From: Boswellia sacra
Taxonomy: Eukaryota; Streptophyta; Magnoliopsida; Sapindales; Burseraceae
Reading direction: 5' to 3'
Length of the DNA stretch: 64,000 nucleotides
Assembly (NCBI GenBank): GCA_013180625.2
Contig: SNVD02002575.1
Coordinates: 104,064-168,063 of the forward strand
In this document: positions 47,121 to 58,203 of the stretch, piece after piece
Layout: every line of letters begins with the position of its first letter
Position numbering within the stretch: the first letter of the stretch is position 1
Program-made: the position numbers and the translations under genes
The notes under the pieces: model-generated
What the model saw: the letters and a program-made list of their open reading frames with translations, nothing else
What the model was told of the DNA's origin: nothing
The model's database searches: none

Positions 47121-48055
47121 GTTTTGCCAAGTTATGGTGGGACAAGACATCAATATAATTGGTGCTCACATATAAAGATTTATTAGTTAATCACTTACAA
47201 TTGTGGTAGCTAACTAGTTTCGTCGTCTATATATACATATAAAATGTAAACATGAAATTACCTAATTATTATGTATATTGATTTTTAGCTCAATTATTTC
47301 ATACGTGATTCACAATATAATTGACTATTGCGGGATATTCGCATTGGCAGATTTGACATAAATTATGTTTGATGGAGGAGTAATTGTTTTTACTTAGCTC
47401 AATGCCTGCATTATTTTAATTGTGCCACATAATCTATTTATTAAAATATATCTTTTATTGATTTTTTATTTTTATCTCTTCGGTGAATAGTTATTGTTGT
47501 ATAATTACTTAATTAAATCTACCATAATACTCTCTAATTAATCTCTTTTTGGTTGAATGTCATGCAAAAAATGTAAACTTTGCTTGCCTGCTTGTTTACC
47601 TTTTTTTTTTTTATGACAATATCCAACAATTATTTTCTTCGTTTGGAGAATGTTGATTTTTTTTTTTTCGAAAATTTAGAGCTGATTCAAAGTGGCTTCC
47701 TTGTTTTTGTATTTTATTTCATTTGGAGTCGATCGAGAAAAGATTACGAAACACAACTATAATGTCTGGCTTCTGGCATGGTGTGAATTGTTTTATAATA
47801 TATATGATCACCAGATCCACAAAATCAGGATCACTAGATCGTGCAAATAAGTCAATGAAAACAAGTAATTACCTTCCTTAATGGTGATCAATATATGAAA
47901 CACAACTAATATTATTTTATTATAAGTTTGTCTAACAACTACCGCAGATTTAAATGCTAAACAACTTTGTGTTAGCCTCTCTCTTGTAATATTCAATGAC
48001 GCTTTATTACATCATGACGATGATGTAGTATCTGAAATGTAGTCTAGACTATCTG

Positions 48056-48063
48056 TATATATA
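48056..48063 (+). promoter_or_regulatory. probable TATA box of the NLR gene
   Basis: TATATATA lies about 110 bp upstream of the NLR start codon, in a short AT-rich context (CTGTATATATACATC). The spacing suits a short 5' UTR. An A17 tract lies just before the start codon, at about 48136-48152. Confidence 0.5.
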
Positions 48064-48171
48064 CATCATCATATTCCAATGTCATCTCTCATCTGTCAAG
48101 AAAAAGAAATTGGAAGAAGCAAAATATAAACTAGCAAAAAAAAAAAAAAAAAGCAAGGAGGCCGAGAATCC

Positions 48172-51100
48172 ATGGCTGCTGAAATAACCATATTTGTTGT
48201 GATAGAGAAGCTACAGAAACTGCTGGACAGTACAAAAATAATAGATCGAGGCTTGAGGGCACGAGTGAAACAGTCCATCGAGAAGCTAAAAGAGTGTGAG
48301 AGAATATTAGAAGGTGAAGAGGGTCTGAAAATTGATGGCAGGAAAGTTAAGCTTCTGCGAGATGTTTATCTTGCAGAGGACACTATAGACACTTTCCTTA
48401 CAAGAAGGGCACAGCGGAAAGAGAAGGCTTTCCCCTGCATCAACTTGAAGTCGGAGTCCAGCAAATTCCATTTCAGCGACAAGCTGAAACAATTTGTGGA
48501 GGATCTAAAAGGGTTTAAAGCAATTACATCTCCAGGGTCAAACTTTGATGAACAGCCTTTTCAGCAGTTGACTAGAACATATAAAACTGGTAATTTTGAT
48601 ATGGAGGATGTACAAAAGGAGTTATTAGAAACAATCCTCCAGCGTGATTCGTCACTTTTTCTTATGTCAAAGGTGGCTATTGGCTCTTCTCGGACAAGTC
48701 TTCTGCGGAAGATTTACGACAGCGTAACTATCCAGAAGCATTTTCAATGCCGTGCCTGGGTTCACGTATCTGAAAATTTTGAAGAAGGTAGGCTTCTCAG
48801 TGACATAATGGAACAACTTACTGGAGCAAAGGCTGAAATTACGTTGCCTAATCTGCGAGAAAGTATCCGCAATTTCTTAATTTGGAAGAGGTACCTAGTA
48901 GTTCTGTACGATCTCCCGGCACCTGACATTTGGGAGCATCTCAAGTTTGTTTTTCCGAATTCATTCAACGGTAGTCGAGTGATTCTCAGCTTTCGCGAAG
49001 CCGCCCCAGCGCAGAGTATTGCAGATGCCACGTTCTGTGGGACTATGTTCTCGATGGAGTACATGCAAGAACCATCTGTTAGAAGCAGAGGTGTTGGTGA
49101 TGGTATTGAGCACATCGAACCAGAAGTTTTGGTTAGAAACCAGCACTTGAGTACTTCTCACTATTATTTGTACGAGAAAGAAAATATTGTTGGCTTCCAT
49201 TCTGAAATGCTCAAGTTGGCTAAACTAACTCGACGAAGTGGCTCTCCCGAGCTTCTCATCTCGGTGGTGGGTGCGCCCGGCTCTGGCAAGACAACTTTAG
49301 TGAAGAAATTCTACTACTACCGAAGGTTGGTTTACACGTACCGTGCTTGGGTATGTGTTTCTAAAGTGTTTGAAGAGAAAAACATATTGGTCCAGATATT
49401 GAAGCAAGTCGCACAGGTTAAGCCGGATGAAGAGAAATTGCCTCTTGAGGAACTACAGGACAAGCTTCACGATATCTTAGGCTCCAAGAAGTACCTAATT
49501 GTGTTGGATGATGTCCATACACCAGCTATTTGGGACAAACTCAAAATCGCCTTTCCAAAATCATCAAATGCTATTAGCAGGGTGATCCTAACTGTCCGTG
49601 ACCCTAATGTTGCCTTCGGTATTGATCCATCCATTTCTCTTCTTCGTATAACCCCACTATCAGATGAAGAAAGTTGGGTGCTGTTCTTAAAGAAGATTAG
49701 AAAATCCCCGCCACTCAGTGGTGACGATTATTTCATGGAGCGGCTACGGGAACAAATTTTACAAAAATGTGGGGGTCTACCTCTCGCCATATGTCTGCTT
49801 GCTGGTTTACTGTCTACCAGAAAATTTAGCTATGATGCATGGTTAGAGGTGATTGAAGATACTCAGCAAAGTAAAAAAGAGGATGAAAGGGTCGAGCACA
49901 TGCAACACTCAGAACCCGAAGAAAATGAATCAGCCGCTTCCGAAGATGTAATCGATTCTTCAGATATATTTGCTTTGAGATCTGATGATCATCAGGACCG
50001 ACCAGCTGATATATTGGCTTTGGGCTATCAGGACCTACCGTTCCCTTTAAGGTCATGTCTCCTTTATTTATGCCTTTTCCCTAAGTCATATAAAATCCCT
50101 CTGAGAAGGTTGTTTCAATTATGGATTGCCGAGGAATTCATGAAACCGTTGGCAGTGGACGGAACAACTCTTGAAGATCTTGCAGAAAGTTGTTTTCAAG
50201 AGCTAGAACGTAGGAACGTTATCGAGGTAAAAAAACGGAAGCTAAACGGAAGCCCTAAAACATGTTGTGTGCCAAGTGCTCTGTATGATAAGCTCTTTTC
50301 GGTTGCTGAGAAAATGGGATTTTTCAATATCCATCCTAACTCATCTTCAATATCTTTGGAATCATCTAAGCTCGACGTCCGCAGGCTTGTAGAATATGCA
50401 GACATCAATCATAATCCTCCTTCATATGAACACATTCAACAACTGCGTTCTTACATATCTTTCAACACTGGAAAGGGAGATAAACCTGCTGACGAGGTTG
50501 GCAGTTTTCTGAAGAAGACAATCACCAAGAGAGGCTTTGGATTGCTTAAACTGCTCGATCTGGAGGACGTTTACAAGCCAGTGCTACCTGATACACTAGG
50601 AAAACTTCCGCTTCTAAGGTACGTTGGTCTAAGAGGGACATTTCTTGACTCAGTTCCAGAGTCAATAGGGCATATTCCCCGTCTAGAGACTTTAGATGTG
50701 AAGCACACTAACATAACTACATTGCCTACTTCAATATGGGAGGCAAAACAGCTTCGCCATCTGTATATGGATGGGGTTCGTTTTGAAATGTCCACTCATA
50801 GATCAATCCCCAGTTGCTCTTTAACCAAGCTTCAAACTTTAAAGGGCTTATTAATTGGCAATAACAGTCGTACAATCAAATGGCTAAAGAGTTTGAGTGG
50901 TCTCAGGAAATTGGGACTAACATGTCATACAACATCAGTTAAGGAGATAGCTGACTGGATCCATTGTCTCAAGAGTCTTCAGTCTTTGAAATTGAGATCA
51001 ATAAATGAACATAGTGAACCTTCAAAACTCTATTTGAGTTGCTTGAAAATGCATGAGAAGTTGACGGACTTGTACTTGCTCGGAGTGTTACAAATCGCCC

Positions 51101-51516
51101 CAGCTAAGAGCATAAGCGACTTACTTCCACCAAATCTCAGAGTCCTCACTTTGTCACTGTCAAAAATACCCTATGATCCAATGCCAATGCTTGGACAGCT
51201 AAAGGACCTGAAGATCCTCAGGCTTCTCGCTAATTCCTACGTGGGGGAAAAAATGACTTGTGCCCCTAGTGAATTTTCCAGCCTACAGGTTTTGAAGTTA
51301 TGGATGCTAAATGAGTTGACAGAGTGGACTATTGCGGAAGGAGCAATGCCTGCGCTGCAGGAAGTAGAGATCAGATGTTGCCACAACCTAAAGAAGCCTA
51401 TTGGATTGGAGAAGGTGACTACATTGAAGGACTTGACCTTAACAAAAATGGAAGAGGATTTTGTTGCTCAAGTCAAAGGAAGCATGGGGAAGAAGACAAA
51501 ACTCACTATACGATGA
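48172..51516 (+). CDS. CC-type NLR with tandem NB modules, the first degenerate
   Basis: This is an intracellular immune receptor-like protein, 1114 aa in one uninterrupted exon. In order: a coiled-coil/Rx-N type domain at about 1-85, with an EDVID-like AEDTIDTF at 69-75; a partial nucleotide-binding domain at about 160-280, where the P-loop reads AIGSSRTSLL and Walker B reads YLVVLYDL; a linker at 281-360; and a full NB-ARC at about 340-720. The full NB-ARC has P-loop GAPGSGKTT (368-375), RAWVCVS (391-397), Walker B YLIVLDDV (441-448), CGGLPLAI (533-540) and an RNBS-D-like LPFPLRSCLLYLCLFP (622-637). The MHD position is atypical (VPSALYDKL near 700). LRR-like repeats fill about 785-1114. An acidic Ser/Glu-rich insert lies at 562-612, between GLPL and RNBS-D. 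The start has a good context (ATCCATGGCTGCT). Closest class from memory: RPM1/RPP13-like CNLs. No frame damage, so it is probably functional or recently so. Confidence 0.9.
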   Translation: MAAEITIFVVIEKLQKLLDSTKIIDRGLRARVKQSIEKLKECERILEGEEGLKIDGRKVKLLRDVYLAEDTIDTFLTRRAQRKEKAFPCINLKSESSKFHFSDKLKQFVEDLKGFKAITSPGSNFDEQPFQQLTRTYKTGNFDMEDVQKELLETILQRDSSLFLMSKVAIGSSRTSLLRKIYDSVTIQKHFQCRAWVHVSENFEEGRLLSDIMEQLTGAKAEITLPNLRESIRNFLIWKRYLVVLYDLPAPDIWEHLKFVFPNSFNGSRVILSFREAAPAQSIADATFCGTMFSMEYMQEPSVRSRGVGDGIEHIEPEVLVRNQHLSTSHYYLYEKENIVGFHSEMLKLAKLTRRSGSPELLISVVGAPGSGKTTLVKKFYYYRRLVYTYRAWVCVSKVFEEKNILVQILKQVAQVKPDEEKLPLEELQDKLHDILGSKKYLIVLDDVHTPAIWDKLKIAFPKSSNAISRVILTVRDPNVAFGIDPSISLLRITPLSDEESWVLFLKKIRKSPPLSGDDYFMERLREQILQKCGGLPLAICLLAGLLSTRKFSYDAWLEVIEDTQQSKKEDERVEHMQHSEPEENESAASEDVIDSSDIFALRSDDHQDRPADILALGYQDLPFPLRSCLLYLCLFPKSYKIPLRRLFQLWIAEEFMKPLAVDGTTLEDLAESCFQELERRNVIEVKKRKLNGSPKTCCVPSALYDKLFSVAEKMGFFNIHPNSSSISLESSKLDVRRLVEYADINHNPPSYEHIQQLRSYISFNTGKGDKPADEVGSFLKKTITKRGFGLLKLLDLEDVYKPVLPDTLGKLPLLRYVGLRGTFLDSVPESIGHIPRLETLDVKHTNITTLPTSIWEAKQLRHLYMDGVRFEMSTHRSIPSCSLTKLQTLKGLLIGNNSRTIKWLKSLSGLRKLGLTCHTTSVKEIADWIHCLKSLQSLKLRSINEHSEPSKLYLSCLKMHEKLTDLYLLGVLQIAPAKSISDLLPPNLRVLTLSLSKIPYDPMPMLGQLKDLKILRLLANSYVGEKMTCAPSEFSSLQVLKLWMLNELTEWTIAEGAMPALQEVEIRCCHNLKKPIGLEKVTTLKDLTLTKMEEDFVAQVKGSMGKKTKLTIR

Positions 51517-51757
51517 TAGCATGGCGTCTTGGAGGTTGAAGTCGGGGTAAATTGGTTCCATCAATCAAGAAATCAGTCGGTAAAATCTTGCAAGGTTAGA
51601 GTCAAGATGCTTGGAGACCGCGTAACACCCACGACGCAACTACTTAACCATGTGTTTAATTTAAGTCAACGTCACGTACCTATCATTAAATTTTTTAAAA
51701 AAAAAATTGTTCACGTAATTTATTTAATTTCGAAAAACATATTTTTCGTTGACCTCT

Positions 51758-51788
<31 letters not shown>

Positions 51789-52174
51789 ATGAAATTCTTA
51801 CAATAATCATTCAAATCTAATCGCATCTCAACATTGCATTATTATTTACGACATTCTCAAATAGTGCACTAATAGCATATGAACAGCTTATTAGCGAGGG
51901 AGAATAATTTATATTAATGCTTGAAACAAGCAACCAGTTAATATTTGATTGATGAACTCTCGATTACTCGGCATTTATGATTAATATTCAAGCGCGAGAA
52001 CGTGCTAATGGGAATCAACATTATTAAGTCAACAATTAAGTGATAATTAATTAAATAGCAAATGAGTTTGATAAGGTAGCACATATAGCATATGCTATAA
52101 TTAATTCTCAAAAAGATACGCAAGCACATGTGATATAGTGGATACGATCATATCGATAAGCTAAGCCTCCTTAA
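51517..52174. other. NLR 3' flank with CA/TA microsatellite
   Basis: Probable NLR 3' UTR, then AT-rich intergenic DNA. A (CA)n(TA)n microsatellite occupies about 51758-51788. No gene is seen; ORF 51529-51789 runs through the microsatellite and has no domain. Confidence 0.45.
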
Positions 52175-52185
52175 AAATTAAAAAG

Positions 52186-53220
52186 AGAAATTACCAAACT
52201 GCCCTTACTTTGGGGGCCTCTTGTAAAAAGAACCCCCTCCCCAATTTTTGGCATACCATGACCCTCAATGGCAGGAAAATACCAAACTGCCCTTTTCATT
52301 TTTTCTTCTTTCCTTAACCTCAACCACCACTTCATTGAATCAACCTTCACTTCACTTTGCTTGAACAAGAATCAAGCTTTCTTTTGTTTTTTCAAAGCCG
52401 GAAAAAAAAAACCAGTCATTTATGTGTTGAATCGAACTTAGGAATCAAATTTAGAAAGGAAGGAGAAGGATATTGCATTTGCTTTGAATCGGACTTGGCA
52501 TAAACAATAATGTAAGATTGATTGCATTCTAACTTGTATTTTGATTGCATAATGAAATTATGTTGAGTTTGGAAGTTTTAGATGGGATGAAAATGCTGGG
52601 ATTGATTGGACGTTGAAGATGATAATTGACATCAGATTTTTGTTGGACACGTTTGGACACTATTTAATAAATGTCTGTTGGATGTCGTCGGATGTCAAAC
52701 ACTATTTGATAGACATTTGTCAGACGCTATCGAATAGCGGACACTATCTGATAGACGTATATTGGAAATTGTCAAACGTCGGACACTGTCCAACAAATTT
52801 TTGTTAGATGTCTGACACTATTTGATAGATGTCTGTTGAATTATTGGACATTGGATACTGTTCGGTAAAAATTGTCGGACACTGTTGATTACTTTTCTGG
52901 AAACGATTTTCAACCGCCATTTTTATTTCTAACACGATTTTAGTGAAAAATAGAACATTCATATGTAAAAAAAAATGCACTATTAAGCTCCTTCTAAGTG
53001 TTTTTAAACTAAAACATGTCAAAAAACATAGAAATTTTTTGAAATACAAGGGATCTAAAATGAAGAGGAGATAATATGTAAGTTAGAGAGTTGGAGGTTG
53101 TAATGAAGAAGAAGAGTATTTCAGTCTTTTCTCGGCCCATAGGGTCATGGCATACAAAAAATTAGGGAGGGGTTATTTTTAGTAGAGGCCCCTAAAACCA
53201 GGGCATTTTTGCTGATTTCT
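52186..53220. mobile_element. non-autonomous MULE
   Basis: The left end AGAAATTACCAAACTGCCC and the right end, read inward, AGAAATCAGCAAAAATGCCC are inverted repeats. They stay similar for about 90 bp (GGGGGCCTCTTGTAAAAAGA / AGGGGCCTCTACTAAAAATA, then CATACCATGACCC / TATGCCATGACCC). Flanks are AAATTAAAAAG (52175-52185) and TAATTAAAAGG (53221-53231), an 11-bp duplication with two mismatches. The 1035-bp interior has no transposase; it holds a degenerate repeat near 52640-52890. The element ends 41 bp before the next MULE. Confidence 0.75.
52637..52890. repeat. degenerate repeat of GACACTATTTGATAGA-type units
   Basis: GGACACTATTTAATAAATG, AACACTATTTGATAGACAT, GGACACTATCTGATAGACG and GACACTATTTGATAGATGT recur, separated by TGTTGGA / GTCGGA phrases in both orientations. 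Spacing is irregular. It lies inside the non-autonomous MULE. Confidence 0.65.
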
Positions 53221-53261
53221 TAATTAAAAGGGCCATTTGTCTGATCAACCATACATTTATG

Positions 53262-53420
53262 GAGAAAATCTATGGTACAGCGGCTATACCAGCTCAAATT
53301 GCTGACCTGGTACAGCCAACTAATAAAAATTAGATATTTGGCAATTTTAATGACATGGCCATCCCATCGATAAAAATTAATTTTAATTTTCTGCCACCCT
53401 TTTCTCTCTCCTCTAAATCC
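53262..53420 (+). repeat. left terminal inverted repeat of the MULE
   Basis: Runs from GAGAAAATCTATGG through GCTGACCTGG and ATGACATGGC to CTCTCTCCTCTAAAT. It pairs with 58204-58358. Confidence 0.9.
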
Positions 53421-55211
53421 CATCACACCTTTTAAAATTTGAATCTGCCGTCCCTCTCTCTCCTTTAAATCCTCTCACACCTTTTAAAATTTATATTTGC
53501 TTTGGAAACATTAATTTTATTTATAGTTTCTCTCTCCACTAGGTGGAAATACGCTCTTTTGTTCTTTTTGCTCTTCTCCTTCCTAGATGAACCGGCTCAA
53601 ATGGGTATTTTTTTTTCTTTTCCTTTAGATCTGATTTTTCCATTTTAGAATCGCTCCAGATCTCTCTCCTGCATTCACTTACTCAAGTGCTATATTTTAC
53701 CATATGCATATGTATCAATTGAAAATTTATCTACATTCAATATCTATGCTTTGGATTTGGGTCTTTAATGCGATTTGAGTAACAGGGAAGTGAAAGAATA
53801 TTCATCTTGTTCAAAATTGAGGATATATGTTATGTTGGTGTTTATGTAAATTACAGGTTTTAAAGGCAAGAAACTGTTGGATGATTTTGGGATATGAATC
53901 TGGGTTTCAGGTATGAGATAGACTTTACCCTATATTTTCTAATATCTTGATGGTTGAGATTTGCCAACATTTTTGAGGAAATTTAATGGTTGGTGCAGGT
54001 TCGCGGAGTGATGAATGGTGGCATGAGTCCATAAATTTTTTGCTCTTCTCTATTTTTTTCCTCTCTCTGTATCTTTTTTTTGGGTAAATATTGGTTGTAA
54101 ATCCATCGTTTCTGTTTGATGTCTCGGTGGTCTATGATTTGTGAATTCCTTAAAATATTATACACAGATATTAACTGATTAAGTTGTTGTTTGAACATTT
54201 AAATATTGTTGTAATGTTGTTGAAGCTGTCTGAATTCGTTCCGGTGGTGTTGAAGTACAATCTATTTGACTAATTTTATTTGCAAAAAGTAAGCAAAAGT
54301 GTCCAATTGTGGCTACTGCAGGTTTTTTTCATTTATATTTGGCATAATTGTTGATAATAAGGAACTTTTCCAGTTAATGACGAAGGAATTGTCATTTGAC
54401 AATATCCATCTGAACCAATTGGTTTGGTGTTAGTTGTCGACTTCATTTCACATTCCATCTACTCTAGTTTGGATACTTGTCTCCATCTTACCCTTACAAA
54501 GGAAGTGTGTTTAGGAGTACTTGATGTTGCGGCCAACAATTACTAAGAAGCAAAATGTATCATAATGTTAAAGTGCAATGCCTACTAATATATGTGCACC
54601 ACAATTTGATAAAAGCAATGCTAACAATGCTTAAAAAAAATTCAAATAAAGTACAGTGAGCCATTTGATATCATATTTCTTCCACTTACACAAAAAAAAA
54701 ATGTAAAAAGTATAATAACCATGCTAAACCTGTAAACTTGGTGATTATAACAAGAATAAATTTAAGTCAAGGCTCAATCTCCATTTCCTACTTGCATATC
54801 AAGAATGCATGTTAATATGGCCTTCATCTTAATTTTTTACCTGTACATGAAAACAACATTTATTTTTCAATAAAATGTCTAAGAAAAAAGATACAAATAT
54901 AGTAAAGAAAGTACATATAAATAAATAAATTGTTAGTGAACTTACACAAAAGAAAAAAAAAAACTTAATATACAAAAAGCATTCAACTTTGTTCCCCTTG
55001 AGCTTGAGCTTGAGCTTGATCAACATTGAAATTGTAAAAATCCTTCATTTCAACAATCTCAATATTACAATAACAATAAGACCATAAATTAATATAGAAT
55101 TACAATTAAAAAAATGAAACCTAATTTGGAAAGTGTAAAGAAAAATTAAAATCTCAAGGATTACCAGATTAATATGAGGCCTTTGATCAATTCCTTGAAA
55201 CATTGTAAAGT

Positions 55212-55395
55212 GTTGCAAATTTGCAACATGTGATGGAAGAAAGGCTGGTACATGTGATGAAGTTGTGACACCAAAGTGATTCAATGATGAAGCAAAAGTT
55301 GCAACATGAGATGGAGGAAAGCTTGGTACATGTGATGGAGTTGTTACACCAAAGTGATTCAATGATGGAGCAAAAGTTGCAACATGAGATGGGGT
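55212..55395. repeat. 78-bp tandem repeat in the MULE 3' coding region
   Basis: AGCAAAAGTTGCAACATGAG recurs at 55291 and 55369, 78 bp apart, with a third partial copy upstream. Seventy-eight is divisible by three, so each copy encodes a 26-residue unit with a NHFGVTTxSHVPxFxPSHVA pattern. Confidence 0.85.
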
Positions 55396-57621
55396 TTTAC
55401 AAGAGATGAACCACTAACAACATCATGAGTGCGATGACCTTTATCAACAATAATTATTGTAAAATTAAATAATGGCTACATTAATTAAGATTACTAATAA
55501 GCACTTGTAAGTGAAATTAATTTTAGGAAACCTCATATCTTTCTTATGCCTTTTCTTTTCTTTTCCAAGTTGCTCTTCATTCTACAATTCATCATGCCTT
55601 TAGCTTTTATTGTTGGAGGATCCAATACTAAGGGCTCATCCACAAGAGTACTAAGATTTTTTTGGGCATCCATTTTCTTAGTATTTGCCAATGTATTAAT
55701 AATTTCCTCATCTTTTTCAAGTAGCTTCATAGCTTCTAATAATTTCTCTTTCACAATAGTGGTTACAAAATCACTCAATGATGTTAAACTAAAGACATGA
55801 TTTCCTGCATGCATCAACTCACTACGCTGCAATGATTGGCTAGACTTAACACTACCATTTGGTAAGTCATTTTTATCATTACTTAACACAATCCCCTTTT
55901 TTGCCTCTTTGGTCCACCTTTTCAATATGTAGTGCACCAGTATACTAGTTAAATTATTCAAATCAAACACCTTTAAAGCATGACGACACAATATTCCCAT
56001 TGACTCAAAAAATTTACAAGAACATGAAATCTTCAAAGAGTCATACTTGAATTGAATTATGTGCACTCTTTGTTAGCCTTCTTCATTTGCTTCATAAACA
56101 TATTCCTCATCATTCTTTTTAATTTCTTTCATTCTCACACCCATACAACCCAATAGCTCTTTTTCAAAAAAATTAAACATCTTGATAGTGTAAACTTTAC
56201 TTGCATGGCTCAAAATTCCACTCTTTATTTTAAGACGCGAGGAGTGCCTTGTTTGCAACGATAATCTTCCTCTAACTCTGCTAAGCGTATTTCTTTGGTT
56301 TTGTTTTCATAGTGATGCAGAAATTTAATGAGCTCCATTGTTTTTGTTGAAATTTGATGGAAAACATTATTTGTACTCTCACTCCTTTGAGTGGACTTGA
56401 TATTTGCTGAAAAAGTATCCAAATTAAAAGCCCGACACCATTTCTCTCTAAGTGAATACAATTTTTTGAGCCATGAATGATTTCTAAGATTGAATCGTTG
56501 GATCATATCATTCCAAGGGACTTCAAACTCCATGTCAGCATGACATCCATAAAAACACTTATTGAACATTTGTTTGAAGTCAGGATTTGCAAAATGACTA
56601 GCAAGATGTTGGGTATCATTTTTAGCAATGTGCCAAGTGCATAATCGATGACTTGTCTTTGGAAATACAACATCAATTGCTTTTGACATTGCTTTGTCCT
56701 CATCTGTAAAAATTGTTTTAGGTTGTTTATTTCCCATTGCTTCTAAAAAAGACTCAAACAACCAAACAAATGATTTAATGCTCTCATCCGATAAAAAAGC
56801 ACACCCAAACAACACATTTTTCCAATGATGATTTATTCCAACAAATGGAGCACAAATCAAATTGTATTTATTAGTTCGAAATGTTGTGTCAAAACAAACA
56901 ACATCACCAAAGCAATCATAATCCAACTTTGATCTACCATCTCTCCAAAAAAAATTTGTCATTCGATTAGATTGATCCACTTGCATTGTATAAAAAAAGT
57001 TAGGATCCTCACCTTGTTTTTGTTTTAGATAATTGAGCAAACTTTGCACATCTCCCGCTTCAATCATTTCTTCGTTTGTCTTTTGCAAGTAGTTTGTCAT
57101 ATCTTTTTTTGTGAACCCGATATTCTCAACACCACCAACTTCATTGGCTAAATAAAAATATGACTTTGTTGGTCTTATACCAGCATCAACCATATAACTA
57201 ATAACATTACCATGAGCATTGGATTTTTTTGACCTGATTTTAGAAACTGTCTTTCTTTAGGTTTAGCAAATTCATGGTTATGCTCATAGTTTATAAAAGA
57301 AATTGTCCAAACTCCATCATTCACAGTGAATCGAATTACAAATTTGCAACCGATTCTTGTCTCTAAATTATTTTTTCTCTTTGTTCCATATAAGTTTCCA
57401 TCTTTATAAAATCCTTCTTTTGAACACACAAATTCTCGTTGTCGAATATTATTTGATGCATCTCTTCGAACTTGCCCTTTACGTACACTAAACCCTTTCA
57501 TTAGAGCATATGTATTACATAAATCATAAGCTTCAGCATCCGAATGTACCTTCATTCCTACTTTGAGTTCGCCACCATCTTCATTCCCGGACACTTCATC
57601 TTTATCATTTGGAGAATTCAT
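55212..57621 (-). pseudogene. FAR1-like MULE transposase, broken
   Basis: The order is that of FAR1-related proteins. An N-terminal FAR1 DNA-binding domain lies at 57560-57240 (FVCSKEGFYKDG, RIGCKFVIRF, YEHNHEFAKP). The MULE transposase core lies at 57190-56230, with CFDTTF, FTDEDKAM and HRLCTWHIAKN. A SWIM zinc finger lies at about 56050-55970 (SCSCKFFESMGILCRHAL). A Ser- and Lys-rich tail ends at 55533, and a probable further exon at 55212-55362 carries a 26-residue repeat. Damage: a one-base indel in a 7-T run (57224-57230), a second frameshift near 56240 (after YRCKQGTP), and a TAA at 56073-56075 just before the SWIM finger. The core acidic residues I can see are intact, so inactivation is recent. 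Confidence 0.88.
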
Positions 57622-58203
57622 TACTCAAATCAACCTAAAATAAAATCAAGAATCAATTCCATATTTAAAATTTCATATGATATTATTTTTTACCAAAACT
57701 TTCATTATAAAATTTTACCACATAAATAACACATCATCTTAAAAAAAGGAACAATTAATAAAATTAATTTATTTTTATTAATGCTCACAAATAAATAAAT
57801 CACTAAAACCATTATCAATAGTGTTGTCCCCTCTTATATGTATGAATATAATGTTATAACAACAATGATCTCTAAAATGGATTTTCTACCTCATCAATAG
57901 TCTAAATTGCAGCCTTTCAATCATTTGAGAAACTTAAAAAAAATTGAATTAACATAATGAATTATTTAAAGAACTCACCTAAATACTTTGTTAAAATGAG
58001 CAAATGCATGTGGGTTGCCTCTTCTTTCTCCTTTATAATGGAACATAACAGTTGCCTTTTCTCAATTGCAATGGATTGCAGTGGACTGTAATTTTACTGT
58101 TTAATTAGAGGGAGCTGTAAAGGAAAGACAAGGAGTAGCGGGAGAGCTACGAATGAGAGGGAGGGAGTGGCAGGAAGTCTTGATGATATTGAAATTGATG
58201 TAT

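Larger units (their letters stand above)
46357..48171. other. upstream region of the NLR gene
   Basis: AT-rich DNA with the palindromic repeats and MITE remnant listed separately. From about 47800 it is the probable NLR promoter. The ORF at 47580-47762 has no domain. Confidence 0.45.

Noticed and set aside
48307..50795. Minus-strand ORFs opposite the NLR
   Set aside because: Shadows of the single-exon NLR frame; no domain.
48172..51516. Two separate NLR genes fused by mis-assembly
   Set aside because: One uninterrupted frame with a single CC and a single LRR region; the first module is partial and diverged, so an internal old duplication is simpler. Still testable with reads.
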